From: Facklamia miroungae
Lineage (GTDB): Bacteria > Bacillota > Bacilli > Lactobacillales > Aerococcaceae
Direction: 5' to 3'
DNA length: 64,000 nt
Assembly: GCF_012396555.1 (NCBI RefSeq)
Contig: NZ_JAAXPS010000007.1
Span: forward strand, 19,887 to 83,886
The translations under genes were made by a program, and so were the position numbers. The stretch's first letter is position 1; every line of letters starts with the position of its first letter. Below are positions 1 to 8,867 of the stretch, piece after piece. The notes below the pieces were generated by a model. That model saw nothing but the letters and a program-made list of their open reading frames with translations. It did not search any database and was not told the origin of the DNA.

Positions 1-216
1 GATAATATTGCCAGATTTTTTGATATTTTAATGAAAAATAATGTCAATTGTGTTGTTCGCAAGGAGCATGGAACTGAAATAGAAGCAGCCTGTGGGCAAT
101 TACGATCTCAATATGAGCGAAAAAGAAAAAATAAGACGGCTAAGAAGACTAAAGAAGAAATTCGTCAGTTATCCCAAGAGCGTAAAGCTGCTAAAATTTC
201 TGCACAAACAAATTAA
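1..216 (+). CDS. rlmN: 23S rRNA (adenine2503-C2)-methyltransferase RlmN, C-terminal end (partial)
   Basis: The frame is open from base 1 to the TAA at 214-216, so the 5' part of the gene lies before the window. The visible 71 residues contain the end of a radical-SAM RlmN protein: [12 protein letters not shown] followed by [10 protein letters not shown]. This matches the conserved C-terminal segment that carries the cysteine methylated during catalysis. RlmN methylates A2503 of 23S rRNA and A37 of some tRNAs. After AACGQLR comes a Lys/Arg/Glu-rich tail of about 35 residues, longer than in many homologues. The internal ATG at 31 is not a start. The call rests on the motif; only the 3' end can be assessed. 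Confidence 0.85.
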   Translation, partial: DNIARFFDILMKNNVNCVVRKEHGTEIEAACGQLRSQYERKRKNKTAKKTKEEIRQLSQERKAAKISAQTN

Positions 217-326
217 AGGCGAATCGAAGCTTATCTTTAAATTTAATAAAGCCCTATTACAATTGGACCATGGGTCAAGCGCTTAAGGGCTTCTTCCGGT
301 AATTTAAAAAGATCTCAAGAATGGCT

Positions 327-355
327 ATTACATATTTAATAAAGTGTGATATAAT
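327..355 (+). promoter_or_regulatory. Promoter for secG
   Basis: A perfect -10 hexamer TATAAT at 350-355 is preceded after 17 bp by ATTACA at 327-332 (four of six matches to TTGACA). It lies 32 bp upstream of the secG start. The stretch 217-326 holds no gene; a weak AAGCCCT/AGGGCTT pairing there could be part of an rlmN terminator but has no clear T-run. Confidence 0.55.
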
Positions 356-387
356 TTCTTAGATAGTCCATATAAAGGAGGGCAACT

Positions 388-621
388 ATGTATAACGCTT
401 TAATGATTTCGTTAATTGTGGTATCAATTTTGATTATATTATTAGTTATTATGCAACCGTCTAAGAGTAATGCAGCATCAACTCTTACAGGTGGAGGAGA
501 TGATGGTTCTGTTAAATCTAAAGCACGTGGTTTCGAGGCTTTCTTAATTCGTGCAACAACTGTTTTGGGCGTGCTGTTTTTTGTTATTGCCTTAGCGTTA
601 GCCTATTTATCAGCTAAATAG
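388..621 (+). CDS. secG: Protein translocase subunit SecG
   Basis: A 77-residue protein with two hydrophobic segments (about residues 4-22 and 53-74). Between them is a polar loop with the Thr-Leu-Thr-Gly-Gly stretch typical of SecG. SecG is the small accessory subunit of the SecYEG channel in the cytoplasmic membrane and aids SecA-driven export. An AGGAGGG ribosome site sits 7-8 bp before the ATG. The order secG, carboxylesterase, rnr, smpB is the one seen in Bacillus and many Lactobacillales, which supports the identification. A strong terminator follows at once, so secG is probably mainly monocistronic. Confidence 0.9.
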   Translation: MYNALMISLIVVSILIILLVIMQPSKSNAASTLTGGGDDGSVKSKARGFEAFLIRATTVLGVLFFVIALALAYLSAK

Positions 622-641
622 TAGATTAATATTACGAATAG

Positions 642-684
642 ACGCACATGCTGGCCTTCTACTGCCACATGTGCGTATTTTTTT
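642..684 (+). terminator. Rho-independent terminator after secG
   Basis: ACGCACATG (642-650) pairs perfectly with CATGTGCGT (668-676), followed by a run of T residues to 684. It ends the secG transcript. Confidence 0.85.
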
Positions 685-757
685 AGAATCAGAGGAATTT
701 CTTTTGTTTCTTACAAGGTTTAGATACAATACTAGTAAGAGGTTAGGAGTGAAAATA

Positions 758-1519
758 GTGATTAATGTTCCATTTGATAAGGCTGTTTATTTAGAAGGTG
801 ACGATAAAAGGGTAGGAGTTCTTCTTTTCCATGCCTATACAGGTTCAACTCGTGATATGAACCTTTTAGCGCGCTTATTAAATCGACAAGGCTATACCGT
901 TTTAGTTCCACAATTTAGTGGGCATGATACGCAAAATATAAAAACGGTATTAGAGTATTCGCCAAACATTTGGCGTCAGGAAGCACATGAAGCCTATCAT
1001 TGGATGCTATTACAAGATTATGACCACCTCTTGGTTTTTGGTCTTTCAATGGGCGGGGTAATGGCGACTGACATTATCTCACAAAAAGATTTTAAAGGAA
1101 GTGGCGGTGGGATTTTTAATGCGCCAGTCGTGACGGAAGAGCCTATTGATATATCAAATTCATTTATGCATTTAGGCAAGTTTTTGGCTAGTCAGCGACA
1201 TGATACTGAGACTTTTATGGAAGAATTTGATGATATCTTGGAAGAGCATTGGCAACAGATGAAAGAACTAGAAATAATAAAGCGAGAAATCGCATCAAAA
1301 TTAACGAATATTCATGTCCCTTTCTATATTGCTCAATCCGGCGAAGATGAATTAATTGATCCAGAAGATAGTTATCTCTTGCAAGATTACTTAGTCAACG
1401 CACGCATTGATTTTCACTATTTCCCCCATAATACCCATTCAATACCGACCAATCGTGATCGTAAAGAATTTGATCGATCTGTCTTAGATTTTGTAAAACA
1501 AGTGACCCAACCTTTATAA
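758..1519 (+). CDS. est: Carboxylesterase, alpha/beta hydrolase (Est/YvaK type)
   Basis: A serine esterase of the Est30/YvaK group that hydrolyses short carboxyl esters in the cytoplasm. The catalytic triad can be read: Ser in GLSMGG (about residue 96), Asp in SGEDELIDPEDS (about 196) and His in HNTHSIPTNRD (about 226). An upstream in-frame ATG at 671 lies inside the secG terminator, so I prefer the GTG at 758. That start has AGGAG at 745-749 with an 8-bp gap and gives 253 residues, the usual family length. A TACAAT at 725-730 may be the -10 of its own promoter. It is followed closely by rnr, probably in one operon. Confidence 0.85.
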   Translation: MINVPFDKAVYLEGDDKRVGVLLFHAYTGSTRDMNLLARLLNRQGYTVLVPQFSGHDTQNIKTVLEYSPNIWRQEAHEAYHWMLLQDYDHLLVFGLSMGGVMATDIISQKDFKGSGGGIFNAPVVTEEPIDISNSFMHLGKFLASQRHDTETFMEEFDDILEEHWQQMKELEIIKREIASKLTNIHVPFYIAQSGEDELIDPEDSYLLQDYLVNARIDFHYFPHNTHSIPTNRDRKEFDRSVLDFVKQVTQPL

Positions 1520-1540
1520 GGTGAGAGAGGAGAATAAAAC

Positions 1541-3871
1541 TTGAGTTTATCTAGATTAGAAAAAGATATTATTGTTTTTTTACAAGGAAATAAGGAGGAA
1601 TCCTTTTCGGTAGATCAACTTTCTCAAATTTTTAATTATCGAGGAACTAAAAACTATAAGAAATTGATTAAGGCCCTTGCTTTTTTAGAAAGAATTGGAG
1701 AGATACAGCTAACACCCGAGGGACACTTTAAGGCCTTTTCTTCTAATGAAGAGGTAGTAGGAATATATCGAGCAAATGAAAAAGGGTTTGGTTTCGTTTC
1801 TTATGAAGATGCAGAAAGCGACTTTTTTGTTCCGAGAGGCAAAAATGGAGGAGCAATGGAAGGAGATACGGTCCGAGTTAGGATTGTAAAACACGTTAAC
1901 CCAGCAACCGGTAAAGGGTCAGAAGCACAAGTGGTTGAAGTAATAGACCGTAAAGCAAGTCAATTAGTCGGAGAATTCTATACCTTTAACCAAGACGAAC
2001 GTCAGTCTACAGGTTATGTAGGATATATTAAACCGCAAGGAGAATTTCCGGATGAAACAAAAATATTTATTCGACCGGATGGTATTCATCCGGCCAACCA
2101 TACCATTTGTATTGTTGAAATAGCCGAATATCCAGATGGCCACAAGCCGAATGAGATGGTTGGACTAGTTACAAAAGAAATTGGCCATAAAGATGCTCCG
2201 GGAGTAGATATTTTAGCTGTGCTTTTCCAATTCGGTATTCCGCATGAATTCCCCAAGGAAGTACTAAAAGAATCTGAAGCAGTAGAGCAAACGATTCAGC
2301 CAGAAGAAATTCAAGGTCGTAAAGATTTACGGGATCAATTAATCATTACCATTGATGGAGCCGATGCTAAAGATCTAGATGATGCGATTAGTCTGCAGAA
2401 AATTTCTGATAAAGAATATCATTTAGGAGTTCATATCGCTGATGTTTCTCATTATGTGATACCGGGATCGGCCATTGACCGTGAAGCCTATGAGCGTGGA
2501 ACATCTGTCTATCTAACAGACCGTGTGGTGCCGATGTTACCACAAAGATTATCTAACGGGATTTGTTCACTTAATCCAAAGGAAGATCGTTTAAGTCTTA
2601 CGTGTGAGATGGTGATTAACAATCAAGGACAAGTGGTTAAACACCAAATTTATAAATCAGTTATCCATTCATCCTATCGAATGACTTATTCAGATGTAAA
2701 TGCCATACTAGATGGTGATCCTACTTTAAGACAAGACTATCAAGAGATTGTTCCTATGTTAGAAGAAATGGCTGAACTGCATGATATTCTTTACCAGATG
2801 CGTCGTCAAAGAGGAGCTTTAGATTTTGACGCACCGGAAGCTAAGATTTTAGTGGATGAAAAAGGACATCCAACTGAGATTGTTTTACGAGAAAGATTTA
2901 CGAGCGAACGCTTAATCGAGTCTTTTATGTTAGCCGCTAATGAGACAGTCGCTAAAGACTATTTGGGAAAACAATTACCTTTCTTATATCGGATTCACGA
3001 ACAGCCTGATTCAAATAAGATGGATCGATTTGCCGAGTTCATCTCAAGTTTTGGAGTGGTTTTAAGAGGAAATACGGAAGATATGGCTCCAAGAGCCTTG
3101 CAAGAAGCTCTAAAAAAAGTTAAAGGTGAGGATTATGAACAAGCTGTTTCTACTATGATGTTGCGATCCATGCAACAAGCAAAATACTCTGAAGAACCAG
3201 CCGGACACTTTGGATTAGCAGCAGATGACTATACTCATTTTACTTCTCCTATACGACGTTATCCCGATCTGATGGTCCATCGGTTAATCAGTCTATACTT
3301 AGCTGGAAAGCCTTCTAATAAAGAGATTTCAAAGTTAGAAGACCAGTTACCAGGAATTGCAATTCATTCGTCTAAGATGGAACGTCGGGCGGTGGATGCA
3401 GAACGAGAAACAGATGCACTTAAAAAGGCAGAATTTATGATGGATAAGGTTGGCGAGAGTTTTTGGGGAACAATTTCCTCAGTCACTTCTTTCGGAGTCT
3501 TTGTCGCCTTGCCAAATACGGTAGAAGGTCTCATTTCGATCCAAAATTTAGAGGATGACTATTATCATTTTAATCCAGACCACATGCTTCTAATTGGTGA
3601 AAGAACACATAAGATCTTTAGAATTGGACAGCGGGTCAAAATTCAAGTTTCAAGTGTAAGTGTTGAAGATAGACAAATTGACTTTAAGCTGATTGAAGCT
3701 GAGCCCGTGGAAGGTATCGATCCTAAAGTGATACAATTTTCCACTCAAAATAAGAAAAAAGGCAAACCAAGAAAAACCTCAACTAAAATGGATAAAAATT
3801 TAGCAGGTAAAAAGGTAGTTGCAAAAAGCAAATCAAAGAGAACAAAAAAGACTAAAAGAAAGAAATACTAG
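1541..3871 (+). CDS. rnr: Ribonuclease R
   Basis: A 776-residue RNase II-family 3'-5' exoribonuclease that degrades structured RNA and works with SmpB/tmRNA in RNA quality control. Order of domains: N-terminal winged helix (about 1-70), cold-shock/OB domains, RNB catalytic domain (about 255-580) with the Asp cluster in DAKDLDDA, an S1 domain (about 635-710) and a strongly basic Lys-rich tail. Translation starts at TTG (1541) after GAGAGGAG with normal spacing; no ATG fits better. smpB follows in the same direction, so co-expression with the trans-translation factor is likely. Confidence 0.95.
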   Translation: MSLSRLEKDIIVFLQGNKEESFSVDQLSQIFNYRGTKNYKKLIKALAFLERIGEIQLTPEGHFKAFSSNEEVVGIYRANEKGFGFVSYEDAESDFFVPRGKNGGAMEGDTVRVRIVKHVNPATGKGSEAQVVEVIDRKASQLVGEFYTFNQDERQSTGYVGYIKPQGEFPDETKIFIRPDGIHPANHTICIVEIAEYPDGHKPNEMVGLVTKEIGHKDAPGVDILAVLFQFGIPHEFPKEVLKESEAVEQTIQPEEIQGRKDLRDQLIITIDGADAKDLDDAISLQKISDKEYHLGVHIADVSHYVIPGSAIDREAYERGTSVYLTDRVVPMLPQRLSNGICSLNPKEDRLSLTCEMVINNQGQVVKHQIYKSVIHSSYRMTYSDVNAILDGDPTLRQDYQEIVPMLEEMAELHDILYQMRRQRGALDFDAPEAKILVDEKGHPTEIVLRERFTSERLIESFMLAANETVAKDYLGKQLPFLYRIHEQPDSNKMDRFAEFISSFGVVLRGNTEDMAPRALQEALKKVKGEDYEQAVSTMMLRSMQQAKYSEEPAGHFGLAADDYTHFTSPIRRYPDLMVHRLISLYLAGKPSNKEISKLEDQLPGIAIHSSKMERRAVDAERETDALKKAEFMMDKVGESFWGTISSVTSFGVFVALPNTVEGLISIQNLEDDYYHFNPDHMLLIGERTHKIFRIGQRVKIQVSSVSVEDRQIDFKLIEAEPVEGIDPKVIQFSTQNKKKGKPRKTSTKMDKNLAGKKVVAKSKSKRTKKTKRKKY

Positions 3872-3932
3872 GAGTTATCTGTCTTCAAGCAGAGAATGCT
3901 ATGCAAGCTCCTAGCAATAGCGAGGAGATTTT

Positions 3933-4400
3933 ATGGCAAATAATAAGATGAAACAGGACAAACCTTTAGCCCAAAATCGTAAGGCGAGACATGATTATGA
4001 AATTGTGGATACTTATGAAGCAGGCTTGGTTCTCAAAGGAACAGAGATTAAATCAATCAGAGCGGGGAAAATCAATATTCAAGATGGGTTCATTTCGATT
4101 TATAATGGGGAAGCGTGGTTAAAAAATGTTCATATAAGTCCTTATGATCATGGCAATTTATTTAATCATGATCCTTTGCGGGATCGCAAATTACTTTTAC
4201 ATCGGAAAGAAACCTTGGATATTGATCAAGCGACTCGTCAAAAAGGGATGACCATTGTTCCATTAAAAGTCTATTTAGTAAGAGGACGTGCTAAAATTTT
4301 AATTGGAGTTGCTCGGGGCAAACACCATTATGATAAGCGTCAAGCTCTAAAAGAACAACAAGCAAAACGCGATATTGATCGAGCACTCAAGGTAAGATAA
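3933..4400 (+). CDS. smpB: SsrA-binding protein SmpB
   Basis: A 155-residue SmpB. It binds tmRNA and delivers it to stalled ribosomes. The family motifs [22 protein letters not shown] and the LLLHRKE segment are present, as is the basic C-terminal tail that enters the empty mRNA channel. GAGGAG precedes the ATG. It lies 61 bp after rnr. No tmRNA gene is visible beside it; the next gene runs convergently. Confidence 0.95.
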   Translation: MANNKMKQDKPLAQNRKARHDYEIVDTYEAGLVLKGTEIKSIRAGKINIQDGFISIYNGEAWLKNVHISPYDHGNLFNHDPLRDRKLLLHRKETLDIDQATRQKGMTIVPLKVYLVRGRAKILIGVARGKHHYDKRQALKEQQAKRDIDRALKVR

Positions 4401-4401
4401 A

Positions 4402-4445
4402 AAAACAGCAAGCATTCTGGAGGATAAAAGGATGCTTGCTGTTTT
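4402..4445. terminator. Bidirectional terminator between smpB and comGG
   Basis: A perfect 14-bp stem (4402-4415 with 4432-4445, core CAGCAAGCAT/ATGCTTGCTG) flanked by A-run and T-run, so it can end both smpB on the plus strand and the comG operon on the minus strand. Confidence 0.85.
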
Positions 4446-4449
4446 ATCG

Positions 4450-5202
4450 TTAATTAGCATGGGTTTCCTGATAAAGATTCCCTTGCCATTGGAGGAGGTA
4501 ATTTATTTCAGAGGATCGCCATCGTTTTTCAAAACAATCTCCACTAGGGAGTGTTGACGAAAAACATAATTCCTCTGTATCGCTAGTTATAAAAGTAGTA
4601 CCGCTATTAAATTCAAATTGATAATCGTTAGATAATGTTCCCACCCACTGAGCTTCTTTACTTGTTTCTATTTGCTGGAATATATTATATCCTTGAGAAA
4701 CAAGTTCTTGAGTAATGGTTTCAAATGAAAACTCATTTACTTCAGCGGCATAAGGCATAATTTGTTGTTTATTTAACCATTCTCCATCAGGTTCAATCCT
4801 AGTAAAAGCTGGTTGAAAATTTAATGAAGGTTGTAGATAAATATGCATTTTGTGTAAGAGAAGGAAAGCTTCCGAATTTGAATCCTCAACCTTAATGATG
4901 TTGAGTGTTGGATGTAGTAAATCGTTTGAATGCAACTTATATGCATTAAAGGTTTCTTTTTGAAGAAGATGACAATCATCAAGAATTGTCTCTTCAAGAC
5001 TAACTGACCATTGGTCGGTGATAAAAGAGTATAAAATAAAATGACTCAAAAGACTTTGAATTTGTAATTGATAATAATGATTTGACTGCTGAATTCTTTG
5101 TCGATGGAGGGCATTAAGATGGATGATACCCATGTAGATGATGTGACTAAGCAACATAAAACATAGAATCATCGGAATGATCAGACCACGTTTATTTTTC
5201 AT
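4450..5202 (-). CDS. comGG: ComGG-position minor pilin-like protein
   Basis: This is the last gene of the comG operon. The longest frame starts at 5259 but would overlap comGF by 68 bp; the ATG at 5202 (MKNKRGLIIP) overlaps by only 11 bp and gives 250 residues. The protein has a short basic start, one N-terminal membrane helix (about residues 7-28) and a long extracellular part. ComGG proteins are minor components of the competence pilus, but most are near 100-150 residues, so this one is unusually long. Identity rests on position and topology, not on a sequence motif. Its function in DNA uptake is therefore inferred. Confidence 0.6.
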   Translation of the reverse strand: MKNKRGLIIPMILCFMLLSHIIYMGIIHLNALHRQRIQQSNHYYQLQIQSLLSHFILYSFITDQWSVSLEETILDDCHLLQKETFNAYKLHSNDLLHPTLNIIKVEDSNSEAFLLLHKMHIYLQPSLNFQPAFTRIEPDGEWLNKQQIMPYAAEVNEFSFETITQELVSQGYNIFQQIETSKEAQWVGTLSNDYQFEFNSGTTFITSDTEELCFSSTLPSGDCFEKRWRSSEINYLLQWQGNLYQETHAN

Positions 5203-5665
5203 TCCATTCATCAACCCCATCAAAATTAGTATGGAAGGTATGAGCAAACACTTGATCATTCGTTAGCTGGACGGAAATGGTGATAAAAGGTTCATTTTGG
5301 ACTAAATCCCAGGATTTTACATGGTATAAATAGGGATGGTGGCCGGGTCGGCGATAAATTTTTTTGTTTTTTAAAACAATAGAACTTTTTTCATAAACAT
5401 TGCTTTTCAAACAAAGATGGATTTCTTGCTGAGTAACCCTTTCGATCAAAAAATGCTCAAACTCGCTTTCCATTATTAAAGTAAAATGTTGCCAATCAAA
5501 TGTACGATCGTGGCGTAAATTTTGATCAATTTTTTGATAATGTTTAATACTAATCATCAGTGTATGCATAATAAATGCTACGATACATAGAGTTAATAAG
5601 CACTCGATTAAAGTGAAAGCAGATCTTGCTTGTTTAAATTTCCTGAATATCTTGAAGTGAAATAT
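5192..5665 (-). CDS. comGF: Competence pilin-like protein ComGF, without a canonical start codon
   Basis: A ComGF minor pseudopilin of the competence pilus. The first ATG in frame (5569) lies after the pilin N-terminus. Upstream in the same frame I read ARSAFTLIECLLTLCIV, a type IV prepilin motif cleaved before Phe, so the real start must be farther up. The frame is open back to a TAG inside comGE, but that stretch has no ATG, GTG or TTG. ATA at 5665 and ATC at 5668 lie 8 and 5 bases after GGGAG (5678-5674), so a rare start codon is the best guess. The C-terminal part (KIYRRPGHHPYLYHVKSW) fits ComGF. It overlaps comGE by about 30 bp. Confidence 0.7.
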   Translation of the reverse strand: MFHFKIFRKFKQARSAFTLIECLLTLCIVAFIMHTLMISIKHYQKIDQNLRHDRTFDWQHFTLIMESEFEHFLIERVTQQEIHLCLKSNVYEKSSIVLKNKKIYRRPGHHPYLYHVKSWDLVQNEPFITISVQLTNDQVFAHTFHTNFDGVDEWNEK

Positions 5666-5987
5666 GATAGTTACTCCCTCTCTTAAATTCTATTTGGCAT
5701 GAAGTTGCATCACAAGAAAAAGCTTCAACTTCAATCGAATATAACAATTGATTCGTTTCTATAGTTGAACTGAGTAAAGCTTCTTTTTGCTCTATATCTA
5801 AAGTGGAAAGTTGAATATCCACTAACTGATAAAAAAGATGCCATTCTTGGGATTCGGTTTTTAGTTGTTTGAAAGTCCGCAGTTCTTGAGTCAGTCCAGG
5901 TAAATAAAAACTTAAAAGCCATGAAAAAATTATGAGACCAACAAGTGCTTCAATGAGACTGGTCCCTTGTTTGTTTCCTAAAATCAA
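5634..5987 (-). CDS. comGE: Competence pilin-like protein ComGE
   Basis: A minor pseudopilin of the DNA-uptake pilus, fifth gene of comG. The N-terminus reads GNKQG-TSLIEALVGLIIF: a prepilin peptidase site after Gly, the conserved Glu at +5 and one hydrophobic helix. A GTG at 5996 is possible, but it directly abuts the Shine-Dalgarno sequence. TTG at 5987 has AGGAAG with an 8-base gap and is preferred (117 residues). The start lies inside the end of comGD, so translation is probably coupled. Confidence 0.75.
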   Translation of the reverse strand: MILGNKQGTSLIEALVGLIIFSWLLSFYLPGLTQELRTFKQLKTESQEWHLFYQLVDIQLSTLDIEQKEALLSSTIETNQLLYSIEVEAFSCDATSCQIEFKRGSNYHISLQDIQEI

Positions 5988-6405
5988 ACTGACCACTTCC
6001 TAGCTGAAAAATAAGTTCAAAATAGTTTCCATCATCATCCAAGAAAAAAACCGTTTCAAAATCATTAATTCGACCATCTTTAAGGTAGTAAAAAGAAAAA
6101 GACGAGAGGATGGACAAATTACTAGGGGCTCTAAGTTGACTAATCATTTCGCGAGAATCTATCTGCCAAAAGAAAATGGTTCCCGTTTTGCTAAATACGA
6201 CTTGAACTGGAGCTTGACGAATAATGGCTCTATCTTGAGCATAATACAACTGGCTTTTCAGTTGATCAGTAAAAACCTTTATTTGGTAACTATCTTTAAT
6301 TTTTTGATAAGGGAAAAAAGATAGGAGAATTAATAACAAGCAGAGAATTGATAAAACACAAAGAGTCTCAATAAGTGTAAAAGCTGATTTAGAATTTTCC
6401 GGCAT
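5950..6405 (-). CDS. comGD: Competence pilin-like protein ComGD
   Basis: A 151-residue minor pseudopilin. It starts MPENSKSA-FTLIETLCVLSIL: a prepilin site between Ala and Phe with Glu at +5, then a membrane helix (to about residue 28) and a soluble beta-rich domain. Its ATG overlaps the stop of comGC as TAATG, and no good ribosome site precedes it, which suggests translational coupling. Confidence 0.85.
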   Translation of the reverse strand: MPENSKSAFTLIETLCVLSILCLLLILLSFFPYQKIKDSYQIKVFTDQLKSQLYYAQDRAIIRQAPVQVVFSKTGTIFFWQIDSREMISQLRAPSNLSILSSFSFYYLKDGRINDFETVFFLDDDGNYFELIFQLGSGQFDFRKQTRDQSH

Positions 6406-6749
6406 TAGGGAGATAAAATTTGATTGAGAACAGTTTGATCAATTCGTTCTTTTGCTTCATCCGCTTGTTTTTGGGTAAGATAGCCTTCATTTACTAACTG
6501 CTCTAGCGTCAATGACTCTGTACGATCTTCGACTAGATAATAAGCATCAGCTTGCGTTTCAACAATTTCTGTTATATTTTCTACTGCCTGTTGATCAATA
6601 CGATCTTTTTGCCCTGATACATTTGGAATGATAATAGCCATTAATAGCGAAACAATGATAAGCACAATAAGCATTTCTAAGAGCGTAAAAGCTCCTTGGT
6701 TTTTAAAAAAATTAGGAAGCTTAATTTTCTTAAGAACTCTTTTTTTCAT
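6405..6749 (-). CDS. comGC: Competence major pilin ComGC
   Basis: A 114-residue prepilin, the main subunit of the competence pilus. A basic leader of about 19 residues is followed by GA-FTLLEMLIVLIIV, the cleavage and methylation site for prepilin peptidase ComC, then the hydrophobic helix used in pilus packing. AAGGAG lies 6 bases before the ATG, the best ribosome site in the operon, as expected for the most abundant subunit. The prepilin peptidase gene is not in this window. Confidence 0.92.
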   Translation of the reverse strand: MKKRVLKKIKLPNFFKNQGAFTLLEMLIVLIIVSLLMAIIIPNVSGQKDRIDQQAVENITEIVETQADAYYLVEDRTESLTLEQLVNEGYLTQKQADEAKERIDQTVLNQILSP

Positions 6750-6761
6750 AAATACTCCTTT

Positions 6762-7832
6762 TCATATCTCCATTGTCAACATCGGTAACATAAGAACAAG
6801 GTACATAGCCATTACAATAACGGCGATAACTATGAAAAGTATCGGCTGAATAAAACTTAATTTTTTATTTAAATCTTCGACCACCTCCTCAAAAATCTTT
6901 TCAGCATAGAGTTTACACTTTTGGCCAGTTTGACTAGTTAGTTCTCCTTGGTAGATAACCAGACTAAGAGTCTGTGTGAAAATGCCTATATGATTTAAGG
7001 AGTCTCTTAAATCCCTTCCTGCTAAAAATTGCTGATGTAAATAATTGGCTAATTCACTTAGAAAAGGATCGATTGGATACATAATTAGTAAGTCCAGTGT
7101 TTCTTGCATAGAAAACCCACCTGCATAAAAATAAGAAAGTTCATCTGCTAAACGATAAGAAGCATATTTTTTAATCGCTTGATCTATTAAAGGGGTTTTA
7201 GCTAATAACTGAAATCTTTTTAATACTGGCATCTGCATTAGATAAAAATCAATGATCAAATAAAAGATTAAACAAATGGATAGAAGGGCAATCGATATTT
7301 GAGGGAGAAAAGTAAATAGAATCAGGAGGTATCGTGCAAAAACGTGTGTGTTTAAAATATCTTCATTAATAAAGGAGAGAATATGAGGAAGCATCCAATG
7401 ACGCATGGCAAATAATAAGCAAGTTAAAAACACCATTAAAAAACAAGGATAGATCAGTGTTTTGATTAATTTTTTTTGATAATCATGAATAGTTTTTAAA
7501 TGATCTACTATTTCAAATAGAGCCTGAGTAAATCGTCCTTGTTTTTGAGCAAAAAACAATTGAGCGGCAATGCGAGAGGAATACCCATAAGCTATAATCG
7601 TTTGATCGAAACTTTGCCCGCTACTCAATTTTTGCAGTATTTGATCAATAATTACCACTCTTTTTGCTAATAAAATTTTCATAAACTGAAGACTTTGATT
7701 AATTGAAAAACCTTGTTGAATCATCTCCCCTAATACTTGTAGAAAATAGATTCTTTCTACTTGATTAAAGACTAATTGGCGGCTTTTAAAGTATTTCAAA
7801 ATGCTCATAGTCTTTTTGACAGATGTATCCAT
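6762..7832 (-). CDS. comGB: Competence pilus platform protein ComGB
   Basis: A 356-residue polytopic membrane protein of the GspF/PilC family. Two T2SSF repeats can be seen, with hydrophobic segments near residues 130-150, 180-200 and 330-352. It forms the inner-membrane platform on which ComGC is assembled, driven by ComGA. The start at 7832 overlaps comGA by 47 bp and has AAAGG 9 bases upstream; an ATG at 7808 is the alternative. Confidence 0.88.
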   Translation of the reverse strand: MDTSVKKTMSILKYFKSRQLVFNQVERIYFLQVLGEMIQQGFSINQSLQFMKILLAKRVVIIDQILQKLSSGQSFDQTIIAYGYSSRIAAQLFFAQKQGRFTQALFEIVDHLKTIHDYQKKLIKTLIYPCFLMVFLTCLLFAMRHWMLPHILSFINEDILNTHVFARYLLILFTFLPQISIALLSICLIFYLIIDFYLMQMPVLKRFQLLAKTPLIDQAIKKYASYRLADELSYFYAGGFSMQETLDLLIMYPIDPFLSELANYLHQQFLAGRDLRDSLNHIGIFTQTLSLVIYQGELTSQTGQKCKLYAEKIFEEVVEDLNKKLSFIQPILFIVIAVIVMAMYLVLMLPMLTMEI

Positions 7833-8838
7833 ATGCCCACGCCTTTCTTAACTGACTATTAATTGGAGAAAAACAAGGTAATAAATTAAGTTGACCCAGG
7901 TAGTTTTTTAAAGCTTTGCCATATAATATTTCAAAGAGAGCTGCTCTTTGAAAGGCCTTGGGAATATGTGGACAAGATAACTGAACCTTGCTTTGGCAAA
8001 GAGGGCAAAAGCGCGGAATCAGTCGTTGCGAAACAACGCCAATGAGGGACTGTTTTAGTTGTTCCTGACTGATTTTTAATTCGTTTAATCGAGCAATGAC
8101 TCCTAATGAATCTTTAGCATGAATGGTCGCGATCATAAGGTGTCCGGTCAAGGCTCCTCTAAGCGTCATCCGTGCCGTTTCTTCATCACGGATTTCTCCG
8201 ATAAACAAAATATCTGGATGGTGCCTCAGTGAGGACTTAATTAAAAGGTCATAAGAAATGCCGATTTTTTCATTAACCTGCGTTTGTAGGAAGGAAGATT
8301 CTTTAATTTCTACGGGATCTTCCATTGTGATCACTTGCAATTTTTCTTCTTTTACTCTCTCACGTAAGAGTTGATAAATGGTAGTTGTTTTACCTGAATT
8401 AACGGGTCCTGAAAGCAGTATTAACCCGGCTTTTTTTCTTATTAAAGTTCGGATGAGATCCACTTGTTTTGGAAAATAAGCGTTTATTTGTTGAGCTTGA
8501 TGGATGGTACTAAAGATAACCCGGATGACTAAGGATTCGATTAGATTAACGTCTGTTATCGTTGAGAGTCTTAGTTCAACTCTCTGATTTTCATTCACAA
8601 AAAATTGACAAGCCCCGGATTGAGGTCGTCTCTTTTCACCAACATCCATATTGGCTAGAAATTTATAATGGGCAATGACTTGTTTCCCAACGGATAGAGG
8701 GAAATTTTTATAGAAATGGAGTTGACCATTAATTCTCAAGAAGATTTGATAGCTATCTACATGGGGCATAAAATGAATATCAGAGGCTAATTGATTGATG
8801 GCCTCCGCAATTACTGATTTAGAAATAACTTCTATCAT
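7786..8838 (-). CDS. comGA: Competence pilus assembly ATPase ComGA
   Basis: A 350-residue GspE/PilB-type ATPase that powers pilus assembly at the cytoplasmic face of the membrane. Walker A is GPVNSGKTT (about residue 143), Walker B lies in ILFIGEIRDEETA, and the His-box follows in ALTGHLMIATIHA. A CPLC...C cysteine group late in the protein may bind zinc. AAAGGTGATC lies directly before the ATG. It is the first gene of the seven-gene minus-strand operon ending at 4450. Confidence 0.93.
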   Translation of the reverse strand: MIEVISKSVIAEAINQLASDIHFMPHVDSYQIFLRINGQLHFYKNFPLSVGKQVIAHYKFLANMDVGEKRRPQSGACQFFVNENQRVELRLSTITDVNLIESLVIRVIFSTIHQAQQINAYFPKQVDLIRTLIRKKAGLILLSGPVNSGKTTTIYQLLRERVKEEKLQVITMEDPVEIKESSFLQTQVNEKIGISYDLLIKSSLRHHPDILFIGEIRDEETARMTLRGALTGHLMIATIHAKDSLGVIARLNELKISQEQLKQSLIGVVSQRLIPRFCPLCQSKVQLSCPHIPKAFQRAALFEILYGKALKNYLGQLNLLPCFSPINSQLRKAWAYGYICQKDYEHFEIL

Positions 8839-8867
8839 TTGATCACCTTTTTGACTAGTCTGAATAT

